DNA of 64,000 nucleotides from Muraenolepis orangiensis (lineage: Eukaryota; Chordata; Actinopteri; Gadiformes; Muraenolepididae). The translations under genes were made by a program, and so were the position numbers. The DNA is taken from assembly GCA_027704905.1 (NCBI GenBank), contig CM051005.1:9194714-9258713 (forward strand). The letters run 5' to 3'. Each line of letters starts with the position of its first letter. The stretch's first letter is position 1. The notes beneath the pieces were generated by a model, which worked only from the letters and a program-made list of their open reading frames with translations, made no database searches and was not told the DNA's origin. Below are positions 1-15,800 of the stretch, piece after piece.

Positions 1-1140
<1,140 letters not shown>

Positions 1141-1357
1141 CCCGCCTCCAAAACCCTTTCCCCCTCCCCCCCTCCCCCTCCCCCCCTCCTCTAACCATTA
1201 TCAGTCCCAGCCTTATATATATGCAGCACGTCGCTACCGTTGGTGAACACACACAACTTGCACCACCAACTTGTGGGGCCTCAAGTCAAGCTGAGCCAGG
1301 AACAGACAGACAGACAGACCGACAGACTGCACTGACCACCACCATACAGCCGCCAAC
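1141..1357 (+). promoter_or_regulatory. aqp1aa: Probable aqp1aa core promoter and 5' UTR
   Basis: A C-rich block with GC-box-like and CACCC-like elements (1141-1193) is followed by a TATA box, TATATATAT, at about 1213-1222. The initiator ATG is at 1358, so transcription from about 1245 would give a 5' UTR of roughly 110 bases. The bases before the ATG (GCCAAC) are an acceptable Kozak context. The start of transcription is inferred. Confidence 0.6.
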
Positions 1358-3897
<2,540 letters not shown>

Positions 3898-4294
3898 CGT
3901 CGTTACCGCAAAAGAAAATTCCGAGTGCCGCCGGTTCAAAGCCATGGCCCCAAAAGTGCCATATCGAAAAGCCGGTCTATACTCTTGTACAAAAAACTAT
4001 ATTTTTCTCTCCTGCCGATGGGTCAAACGTATCTTTATTTTTCTCTAGCGACTTTGTTTTTTATTGTAACCACACACCTTGTTGTGTTCTCAACAAACCT
4101 ATTGAATTGTTTTTTTTGGAGAATATATTTGCAGCTATGTCGTGTTTTCGCCATGGGTCCTCTTTGTGGAGCCTATTGTGTGTTTGTATGTACCGATGCT
4201 AAAATACCTGTACATGTAAGACATTTTATTTTTGAATGTGCATATATTATGTGTATACACTGGATTGTCTATCGATTTTGTAAGAAAAAATAAA
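3898..4294 (+). terminator. aqp1aa: aqp1aa 3' UTR with poly(A) signal
   Basis: AT-rich sequence after the TAG stop at 3895-3897 ends with a canonical AATAAA at 4289-4294. From 4295 to about 4530 there is only AT-rich DNA with no recognisable feature. Confidence 0.7.
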
Positions 4295-4529
4295 GCACTT
4301 TTTATTAACCCTTTTGTTCTTTTAGTTCTTTTTGATATATTTATGTTTTTTGAATTGGATATATTGTTTATATAAGGACTAGTTTACTAGACATTTACTC
4401 ATCAATGGACCAATGGAGGCACACATAAGCAAAAACATATACATTTCAAATTAGACCTCATACAAGATATTTATATTATTTATAATATAAATGTGGCTTT
4501 ATTTACAAAACACACCATAATGAACAGAC

Positions 4530-4775
4530 TCTAAATCTGGAGGATTGAGTCCTCTTTATAGGTCACATGGAGCAGCGGTCAGCTAGTGTACTAGTGTATA
4601 TAAACAGCGACCTCAGGGAGCAGTGTATGGGGGGGGTGGGGTGGGGGGGTGGGGGGGGCCTTGCTCAAGGGCACCTCGGCAGTGCCCGGGTGTTTCGGGG
4701 ACTTGAACCGGCCACCTTCCACGTTCCCAAGCCAAGTCAGTCAACAGACTATCAGCTATCCTGCCGCGCCCAACA
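4530..4775 (-). mobile_element. tRNA-derived SINE
   Basis: Read on the minus strand, a tRNA-like head with a box A-like segment and a clear box B (GGTTCAAGTCC, plus-strand about 4700-4712) is followed by a body ending near a TATAAAGAGGA tail. A second copy of the same family lies on the plus strand at 7345-7590. The plus-strand G-run at about 4628-4660 sits inside the element. Confidence 0.75.
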
Positions 4776-5744
<969 letters not shown>

Positions 5745-7345
5745 TTCTGAACTGTCTTGCCTGTTGGCGGGCCGTTCTGGCTGAGTTCCTAGGAGCGGCC
5801 CTCTTTGTGTTTACGGGCATTTCTGCTGCCATCGGGAACCCAAATAACGCCATGCCTGAACCATGTGCTGAAAGTGGCCTGAGCATTAGGCCTGTGCTAT
5901 TGCTGCGTTATCCTGCAGGGAAACCACTCTTCTCTGGTCAGCTGTCAGATAAGCTTTTGCAGCTTATGCTTTCTACACGCGAGTGTGACTAGTGAGTGTC
6001 CCCGCACTGGGCTCGAACTCACGACCCGCTGGCTTCCGTTACGGTAGCTCAGACGCTAGGGGCCCTGGCAGGCAACGCCATCGTCTTATGGTACCAAGCC
6101 AAAAGAACGACAGATTTCGCTAGGCCTCGCCAAGGTAAAGGATATCCCCTTGTGGGTTCAGTGCGTTCTTGTGCACCTACATTGACTGCTAATGGAGCTG
6201 CTCCGAGCTCCAAGCCGATTCCAAGATGAGAGTATAGCACACGGGTTTCCTGTGAGGACATTGATTTCAATTATTGTCTTCTCAGAAACTTTTCTTTTGT
6301 CATGCCAGATTGTTATTGACCTTCACTACTTTAAATTGTGTGAGTGGCATATGTGCCATACTTTCATTTATTAGAGTGCATTCTCCTAAGGAGCACATTC
6401 ACTTGGTGAATATTAAATCAGACTGGGTATTAACGAAACTTGTCATAATCCACCTGAAGATCACATTTGCTGAAAATGCTGTGGGATGTTTGACCCATTA
6501 ACGATGTTCTGTTTTAAGCTGTGCTGCACGTTTACACGCCTGATATTTTCCTCGAATCCCGAAAACGTTGGCGCATTCGATGAATTATAATAACGTCCTG
6601 TAGGTTACAATGAGCAATCACTGACAGAGGAAATAGTTGCGGGGACTTCCTGTTTTCCAAGACGGCTTCTAGCCGTCACAGAGGACAGCCGTGAGGCTTC
6701 GCGCCTCTCTCCATTTAGCCATTGGCCTCGTCCGTCACGGTGGGACACCTTGCCAGGGGTGAGTAAATCAAAGCAACCGCCCCCCCCATCCACCCACCCC
6801 CACCCCTTTCCTGCCCCTCCTGTGTTTTTCTTTAGGTAAATGACTAATTTGGTCTAGATCCAAAGACCTCCCAAACTAGATGGATTGACACGCTTGTTCG
6901 CGTCAGATCTGACCTTTGTGTTCTTTTAGCTTGTGTACCGTTGGGAATAGAAAGTAGTGGTTTCTTCCTTTACTTCCAACTTTTCATGTTGTTGACAGAT
7001 CAGCTACACAGGATGCAGTGTGAATCCGGCTCCTGGCTCCATGATCAGTGGGTAATATGCGTTGCTTATTCGTTGGACAAACTGTGTCTACGAGGAATGC
7101 CGATGGAATGCCGATTATTTTTTCCGTGTTGTGTGTCGTCGTAGCCGTCGCCGTGTCAGGTGTTCTGGCCGGCGCCACCGACCGCAGTGGTCGCGGTGGC
7201 GGTGACCTTGCGGTGACCTTGCTCTATGACCACCTGCTGTGTCCCAGACCAGAGCCCCTCGGTGAGTTGGTCCAGGAGGCTGAGATCCATCAGGTGCTGG
7301 TGGCTGCCTCCCGAGATGAGGTCCAGGAAACGACATTTAATGGGA
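5745..7345 (+). pseudogene. aqp1ab: Decayed second aquaporin-1 gene, probable aqp1ab
   Basis: All four exons of an AQP1-like gene are recognisable but broken. Exon 1 (about 5745-6095) gives WRAVLAEFLGAALFVF, then after a frame change VLKVALSI, then SSLVSCQIS in a third frame, then VAQTLGALAG; the GAHLNPAVT half-helix is gone. Exon 2 remnant (about 6665-6758) yields LAVTED, LAIGL and SVTVGHLA in shifting frames before a GTGAGT donor at 6759. Exon 3 (6999-7049) has ISYTGCSVNPA after a good acceptor but loses the following arginine and about nine codons. Exon 4 remnant (about 7159-7335) reads LLYDHLLCPRPEPLGELV. The position directly downstream of aqp1aa in the same orientation matches the known teleost aqp1aa-aqp1ab tandem; the ab name is an inference from that. 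Confidence 0.8.
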
Positions 7346-7590
7346 GAATGTTTTGGGGGGGCGACAGGATCGCTGTTGGGACTTGGATTGGGAACAGGAG
7401 GGTCGCCGGTTCAAGTCCCCTAAACACCTGCCCGGCACTGCCGAGGTGCCCTTGAGCAAGGCACCAGACCCCTACACTGCGCACTGTATAGCAAATAGTT
7501 GCCCAATGCTCCTATTACTAGGATGGGTTAAATGCAGAGAAACAAATGTGTGTGTACATGTGACCAATAAAGAGGATTAAACCCTCCAGA
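7345..7590 (+). mobile_element. tRNA-derived SINE
   Basis: Plus-strand copy of the SINE family also seen at 4530-4775. A tRNA-like head with box B (GGTTCAAGTCCCC, about 7408-7420) is followed by a body with GAGGTGCCCTTGAGCAAGGC and a tail near GACCAATAAAGAGGATT. It abuts or truncates the 3' end of the aqp1ab remnant. Confidence 0.8.
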
Positions 7591-7819
7591 TTTAGATTGA
7601 AAATAAACTTCTGTCTACTGTTGTACTCGTAGAAGGCCTGCCCGCCATGCAGAAATAGTTTTGTCCATTTTTTTACCACCTTTCCCGTATATATTAAATA
7701 TTGCCAATTTCTGCCTAATATCTATGTTCTTTACTCTGTCTGACCCTGAAACATGGCGGAGGCACATCACTATAACTCATTTGAACCCTGTTGGACTCCA
7801 TGTGGTGACAGTATGCAAA

Positions 7820-8170
7820 TTGGATTAGATTAGATTAGATTAGATTCAAAGTACAGTACAGCGAAAACAATTTAGCATCTAACCAGAGTGCAAATGTTGC
7901 AGTAAAGTGCATGGTAATATATAATTGATCATTTACAGTTTACAGTTGCTAAAAGACAGGTCAGGTATAAAAACAGTTATAAGATTACTTATAGAGTATG
8001 TGTGGGATATAATGATAATGAGCATAATAATAGGTGTATATATATATATTATATATATATTATATATATTATATATATACAGGTATGTAAGTATTTAACA
8101 GGTAGTGATCAGGGGTATGCAATTATAAAAACCCGGAAATATATATATAAATGTATATACAGCAGGCAGT
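7820..8170 (+). repeat. Interspersed repeat family R1, plus copy
   Basis: Begins with a short ATTAG tandem tail and shares with 12565-12840 a long block (GCAAATGTTGCAGTAAAGTG and flanks, then a TA tract and ACAGGTA). Inverted copies lie at 10095-10330, 11495-11700 and 37040-37310. The ATTAG-type tail suggests the 3' end of a non-LTR retrotransposon or a SINE mobilised by one; no coding part is present. Confidence 0.65.
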
Positions 8171-10094
8171 GAGCAGGGATATGCAGTTATGAAAAGCAAT
8201 TATGATTGAGAATATGTCTCAATGTCAATTTGTGGTACCAGGTCAATGCATCTCATTGAGTGCAATGTGACTGCAGAAATTAAAAACACATTGAGCATTT
8301 CCCATCGCCTCAAGTGTCTTGTGTACAATTTTTCAGGTTCAGGTTTTCAGGTTTTCGCAATTGACCCTCCTTTGCCTCTTGAGGGTTTGTGTTGCAGCAG
8401 CGACGGTTGGGGAGACGTTTGGGTTTTTGTAGTGAGTGCTAGTCTCTCTGTGGTGCTGTGCAGCTGTGAGTCACTGATAGCACTGTCAATCAACGGGATG
8501 GGGGGGGGGGGGGGGGGGGGGGGGAGGGGGGAGGTGGGTAGCCTCATAAGGTGCACCAAGAGGTAGAAACTCCCCCTCTTGTTCTGTAAACGTACGATAA
8601 GAAAGCTGTGAAAACTGCAGACGTGTGTATGGAGAACCTCTGAGGCCAACGCACATGGGAGATGTCATCTTTTGACGATATGACGATGGAACCTCACTGA
8701 GGGCTTGACGCCGAAAAACAAATGCTCATCGTACATGTGCATACATACGTACATACAAGTTGTAATGACGTCCACTTTTGATCAGCTTTGGCAGTCAACT
8801 GTATTCAAAATAAAGCTTTGTTTTCCATTCAAAATATCTATCTAGAGACTTGACAGTCTCCATATGAATTATAGATGTTCTTGGCAGGGTACATTAATAT
8901 AACTTATTGACTAGGCACACCATGCAATGAAAAATCGTAGATGTTATTAGATAACATTTACTTACTTTAGTTTTTTTAACACATAACTTCATTATGAGAT
9001 AATTGTATTTCTTTTCAGTTCACAGACCTTATCGATGTATTATTTAGTTTGTAGGGCCTCACATGCGAGGGACATCCTCAGTTTATAACCTCAGTCTAAG
9101 TTTGAACGCCAGTGACCTTCACATGGTCGGTTAATAATGGGCTTTGGCGACATTCCCAAACATTGCAAAAAGACAAAGGCCCAACAGAAGGATGTAAACC
9201 AATTAATTGGACGTGAAAAAATAAACACACGCCGTGGAGCAGAATAAGGAATATAATAATAGAATAAGATGGGATTTGGGCTACTTCCTTCTTGGCCGCG
9301 TGACAGGCGGCTCCATTACTCCTTGGGGAATGCGCGTGGCCCCTGCAACATCCTATTGAATGAATGTTATGGCTATTTAATTGTCTCCGCACCTGTGGTA
9401 ATCATTAAATGTCCCCGGCCCACACAGCTTAAGATTTATTAACGTGGACTGGAGAACGGTTTGCTCCCCGGCGATAAACACAGCTAATGGGTTCAGCCAA
9501 AACTAAATTTGGCTGAAGGCAATTTTGGTTGAACTGAATTGCTATTGATATTCTCAAGTTCAATCCTCTTATAATGCCACACACCAAAATTGGCAAGAAC
9601 TAGATTTAGCTTACAATAGATGGAAAGAACAGTGAAATTGCTCTTAAATCCATTTTTTCTTCACTTTCTTTGAACAGCAAATTGAACAGTGGATTGCACA
9701 GCTATTTATATTTAATGGAGGAAATTGCTTATGATGAGGTTAAATAGCTTAGACTTTGCGGAACATGTAGGGGTTGAAATATAAAGTTTGTAGCTGTGTC
9801 CCATCTTGTTTATACACACACACAGACAGACCCACTGGCCTTCCATCAAAAGCATGTTTTCTTTATCACAGAGCATTCACCACCACAGTGTGGTTTTCCC
9901 ATTCTTCCATAAAAAGGTGTCCTGGTGTACAGTATTTGTAAGTGTATGATATAGTGCATTTTTAGGAATTATAGGAAAAAAGGAAAAAAACGGATTGTGC
10001 ATTTAAGCACGGAAATCGAATTAGGCACATAGAGAGAGATGGCTGGTGGGGCTGGTGGCTGGTGGCTGGTGGCTGGTGGCTGGTGAGCCATCTT

Positions 10095-10330
10095 ACCTTT
10101 CAAAATATATACCTATAATTCTGCACATAGCTTATACATACTCTATAAATTATTGTATACCTAGTAGACTGTCTTAACATCTTATTTAACCACTGTAAAT
10201 TATATATTACCATGCACTTTTCTGAAACATTTGCACTCTGGTTAAATGCCAAATTATTTTCGCTGTACGACGTACTTGTGCTGTGCACTGACAATACATT
10301 AGAATCTAATCTAATCAAATCTAATAGTTT
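10095..10330 (-). repeat. Interspersed repeat family R1, inverted copy
   Basis: Reverse-complement copy of the R1 family: it shows CCATGCACTTTTCTG, then TTTGCACTCTGGTTAAATGC, and ends in an AATCTAATCTAATC tail at about 10300-10325. Confidence 0.6.
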
Positions 10331-11362
10331 GAGTGACATCTAGCCACTCTGGTGGATGTGTGTTTTTAATCTCTCAGGGCAATGTCACATGACAGGCCTA
10401 TCTAAAAGATCTTCTTTCCTTTGTATGCTTAACCTGGAAGGTCAAAGCATTGTTTGTCCTTCTTGTTTGTTGAGGTTTGTCCCTTTTGGAACACGGACAA
10501 TGGGCCTTCTTGTTGTCTCAGTCATTTGTGTGAGAATTCTCTTTTCTGATGACTGAATCTGATTACTTTGGTTCCTGGGCAAGACGACGTGCTTGGTAGC
10601 CCATGTCAAGGGACTACATGTCTATATATTAGTGTAAGAGGATGAACTGTAAATGGATCTGGCCGTGACCACTGCGTACACAATTGATTTGTAATATAAC
10701 TGGTAATGTTATTATATAACATGTACGTCTAGTATGGATATAGTATGGATCTTAATCTGCTTTTTTTATATGAATGTTATGTTGATTTATGTTGGTTTAG
10801 TTGACTTAAATTGACCTTCAGCTTATTTATATCATGTTGACTTTTCTGGTACAGGGTGAAGTAATTTACAACATGTGCAATGCAATCGAAATAGAGGATC
10901 TCTGTGGTGACAGTTTGAAGAATTATGTGTTTTAAAGTGAACTTCAACCCCACTCCCTTCTTCAATATTCTTCTTGCCACCTATAGATAAATCCACTGGT
11001 TACTGGGCCTTGTAACTCATCACATTCACTCCCTTCCTGGGTTTCATCACTTTCTCAAACATCTTCAATAAACGTCTGGTCCTTAATAAATATCGGATGT
11101 CAGAGCTAGTTGTTGTTGCTGTTGTTGTTATTCGTCTGAAAATTGTATTGGAAAATAAAATGTGTCATTACATTACAAGATAAAGTATATCCACTGGATA
11201 CCAGGGGAGGACCACAGGAACAAAACAAGAATACACAATATTTTCTATTCTCTATTTTTTTAGTGGCTTCATTGATTAAAACAAGTTTGTTATACTATAA
11301 GTTGTTATACTATAAATACAATAAACATGAAAGAAATGAAATAAACGTTGTGTAGATTAGAT

Positions 11363-11377
11363 ACGTGTATACTTACC

Positions 11378-11433
<56 letters not shown>

Positions 11434-11448
11434 GGTAAGTATACACGT
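11363..11448. repeat. 86-bp palindrome with TG-TA-CA core
   Basis: The left arm ACGTGTATACTTACCTGTGT and the right arm ACACAGGTAAGTATACACGT are exact reverse complements, joined by TG, TA and CA repeats that are themselves complementary. A related, shorter inverted tract follows at 11449-11512. It precedes an R1 copy. Confidence 0.85.
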
Positions 11449-12187
11449 GTGTGTGTGTATACACGTGTGTGTGTGTGTGTATATATATATACACACACAG
11501 GTAAGTATACACTGCCTATATATGCCTATATATATACCAGTTTTTATACCTAGTAGTCTTTACATCTTATTAAACCACTGTAAATAATATATATCCATGC
11601 ACTTTACTGTGACATTTTCACTCTGGTTAGATGATAACTAATTGTTGCTGTACTTTACACTGTACTGTGCAATGACGATACATTTGAATCTAATTGTAAT
11701 GTATAAAACTGAAAATGGCAAAGTGTGGATCATACGTTTTAATTGAACTTGAACTACCAAACGAACTACCAGAAAATACTGTGTATTTTCCAACATTGTA
11801 AATGCATCAGCAGATTAACTAACAACTCACATATAACATATTAAATATAAATGAACGTAGCCACCAATATATACTGTACAATACTGCCATCTACTGGCCG
11901 AGAGTGAGTACTGCTGCACTCCACTCAAGCCATTGGTTGACTAATACAGTAGACCTATGTCTCGCCACGAGATTTCATTTTATAATACGTGATGTAATTA
12001 TCATGTAAATATAAATATATATATATTTAATTTGTATTATAAATAATACATTAATTCTGTTGGTAGGCGAGGTTTATTTTTTTGTATGTCTTCTGTACTT
12101 CGGTGACCCTTGAGTTCCGGAAGTAGCCGGAAGTAGTCGGTCTGTCGCGTGAACAGTACACACACCAACAAACGTTGTTGTGCGAAA

Positions 12188-12776
12188 ATGACGACTTCTT
12201 TGTACAATTTTATCGACGCCAAAGACAAATTTGCAGTGAGAACGTTACTACTAAACTTAACCTATTACTCAACTGTGGTATTTATTTGGGGGTAGATTTG
12301 CCAAGCTCATTGATGTACGTGTGTCTAATGTATAGCGGTTATAGTGTTCGTCGAAGAAAGACACACACTGTGGCTCTCAGTTAGCATTGTGTTGACTCTC
12401 CTCACCTAATCCACTTTGTACGACATTTTTAATTTGTATTTGAAATTGTTCGTTCGTTTTCCCCCTCAACCCAGGCGTCGGCGAAAAGTGCCCTGGTAGG
12501 GAGGAACAGCAAGCCTCTGATCAATGCCTTCAACCAAATCACGGGAAAGTAAGTAAAAACGCACTATTAGATTAGATTAGATTCAAATGTATTGTCATTG
12601 CACAGCACAAGTACACTACAGCGAAAATAATTTGGCATCTAACCAGAGTGCAAATGTTGCAGTAAAGTGCATGGTAATATAATTTACAGTTTAGTGGCTT
12701 AAAAGATAAGTCTACTAGGTATAAAAACAGTTATAAGATTACTTGTAGAGTATGTATGAGATATGTGCATAATAAT

Positions 12777-12819
<43 letters not shown>

Positions 12820-15800
12820 GGTAAGTATACAATAGGTAGTGTAGGTTGCTTAAGATAAAAGCCTCAGCTAAATTACTGTAATGTAAAATGCGCTGGCTAG
12901 AAAACACAGGGCGCGTTTTCCACACCATGCGTATTAAACAAGACACGTTAGGCGTGTGTTCAATGTGCTGATTGTTAAAAAAACGTGGCAATCCTCGTTT
13001 AATAATCATTCATTTTGTCGCTAACCTTGTTTTTTTGCAGCGAGGCTGAAAAGAAAACCACACTTGACCAGTCGTTAAGGAGTGTGCTTGGGGATCAGCT
13101 TGTGAGTACATATGTATGGTTTACTTAAGATTAGTCTAATGTATCTTACATTTACTGTTCGTAGATCGTAATGTTTATTTACATTACATTTTCAGGTTGA
13201 ACAGAAGTCAAGTTGTGAAGAGTACCTGTCACTCATCTATATTAGCATCGATGCAGTAACAGAAGGTTGGTACTCAAGAGCTCGCAGAAACGACTAAAAC
13301 ATCATTTTAGCCCGAACTCATTCGAGCAAGTATATTTTAAACACTTTCTGTATAAATGATATATGTTGGATCACGTGTTCCCCTCATAGGTATTTGCTCT
13401 GCCTCAACCCCGTTCCTCTTACTGGGTGATGTGCTTGACTGCCTTCCACTCGACCAGTGTGACAAGATATTCTCATTCGTGGAGGAAAATGTTTCCACCT
13501 GGAAGTCGGTGAGATGTTTCCCCTCACAACATCTAAAGTGGGCCGTGGTGGGCCTTTTGTTTTTAGTTTTGATGCATTGTGTTTATTTGAACGCCATCGT
13601 GTTTTATTTCCCCTCTGTGTGTCCCTCAGAGTGCCTTTTACACAGCAGGGAAGAACTACTTGTTGCGGATGTGTAACGGTAAGGGTACAGCGACGTTACT
13701 GATACTGTGGCTGTAAATGAATACGTGGAGAGAGATTGCCTGTGTGTCACTGTCGCTGGCTGTGGATGACACCCCCCTCTCCACCTCGGCGCAGATCTCC
13801 TGAGGCGGCTGTCCAAGTCCCAGAACACTGTATTCTGTGGGCGGATCCAGCTCTTCCTGGCACGGCTTTTTCCCCTGTCTGAGAAATCAGGTGAGGTTCA
13901 GGGTGGCTCATGGGTCATTACGTATTCAATATGGCACACGATTCAATGTGTTACGCCATGGTAATGAGCCCTAACCCTCACCAATCCTGTGTTGAAGGTC
14001 TTAATCTCCAGAGCCAGTTCAACCTTGAGAACATCACAGTGTTCAACAAGAATGAACAGGAGAGTACACTGGGACAGAAGGTAAAGGAAAGTTTAGTAAT
14101 TGTGTGTATACAGCTGTATATACAAGTGTTGTTTTCTTAAATGCTTTTATTCTTACATTTTCATAATAATAATGCATTTTATTTATATCGCAATTGCAAT
14201 AAAATAGAGTACTACAACGTTAAAAACATAACACAATCAAATTACTAAGAATAGTGAATGCTAATAATAACATAAAAAGGCCTTCCTAAGTTAAAAGGTT
14301 TGTAAGCCTGTCTTAAAAGAGTCCCTTAAATGATGAGGAAGTCCATTCCAAGGTCCCCCATGGGGCAGAGTTTAGTACTAGGGCCCCTGAGGAGTGAGCT
14401 GTTGGAAGATGTGAGGGTGGCAGTTTGTGGAGTAATGAGTTTTTGGAGATATGGAGGTGCCCTCACCATGTATTCATTTGTGTGTAAGTAACAGGATTGT
14501 GTAGTCAATCCTGAATGAGACCAGACCCCAGTGCAATGAGAATAGTGTTATATGCTCATGTTTATGATTTTCCATCAGGATCCTGGCAGCACTATAATGA
14601 ATGTACTGCATCTTCTGGATGCTCTTTCCAGGGATCCCAATAAAGTGCATTGCAGTAGTCACGCCTAGGAAGCATGAACAAGCCTCTCTGCATCTGACAG
14701 GGTTAGAGAAGGGCAGAGTTTGGAAATTATTTTGAGATGATGGAAGGAGGTTTTACAATGATGTTTTATATGGCCATTAAAAGTAAAGTGTAGGTCAAAC
14801 CTGACACCCAAATTAGTGACTGACGAGGAGAGGGGAACGACCTGATCCCATCTTATCCCAGTAGACGTTTGCAACTTTAAATTTTAAAGTATATTTGAAT
14901 AACCGTGACCAGCTTGAATTCCATAGCCACATGGCTCTTTCAAATTGTTGTACGGTGAATTTTACATCTAAACCTAAATGTGAGTAAATGATCAATGTGA
15001 ATGTGTAGTATTCGGTAGGGCTGAACAAATAATCCAAAAATGATCCGGTACGGGTAAAGTGTGTCATGTAAATACCGTTCTAAATGAAGTACAGTAGTGC
15101 TACAGAGATGCCCTGGCTTAAACCTCTTTTTCTCCAGATCTAAGAACACATGTTGGTTTTCCTGAACATTGTGATGGCGTTCCCACTCATATCGCATCTG
15201 TCAAAATAGCAATATAATTCATTTTTTGTCACCATGTTGTTCAGCCCCAGTATTCAGGTGATAACCTCCCAGCTGTAATGACAACCTAAGTGGTCATGTA
15301 TTTATGTATGAACTGTTGTCTGTTATGGTTTCCTATCAAGCACACCGAGGAGAAGGAAGATGGCATGGAAGTGGAGGAGGGGGAGATGGGCGAGGAGGAG
15401 GTCCCTGCCGCCTGGTAAGTGAATGCCCCCCCTGCTGATCACCTTGTCACTTGGAGAAATCGGGCCGATCGTTCCACTGAATACTACGTCTCTTATGTCC
15501 TACAGTTCCATTCCCATCGACTACAACTTGTACAGAAAGTTCTGGACGTTACAGGATTACTTCAGGAACCCCTTGCAGTGTTACGATAAATTCTCCTGGA
15601 TGACCTTCCTCAAGGTAAAGCTACCTCGCCTTTATCCCTCCTGTGCACCTCGGTCGTCTCTCTCCTTTTAAAAAATCCTATTTCAAATGTGAAGGAGCCA
15701 AATGACTCATAATTAGGTACGTGTTTAGAATGATTAATATTTAGCATTATTTCGTAATAAATGTATTTTGTATTCATGTTTATGTGTATTCTAAATTTGG

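Larger units (their letters stand above)
7591..12187. other. Intergenic region without genes
   Basis: No coding exon is supported. It holds interspersed-repeat copies (7820-8170, 10095-10330, 11495-11700, listed separately), a TA-rich tract at 8037-8085, a G-homopolymer at 8501-8535, a CTGGTGG minisatellite at 10041-10085 and a TA/CA palindrome at 11363-11448. The remainder is AT-rich unique-looking DNA. The last 100 bases contain the thoc1 start region; no TATA box is evident there. Confidence 0.75.
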
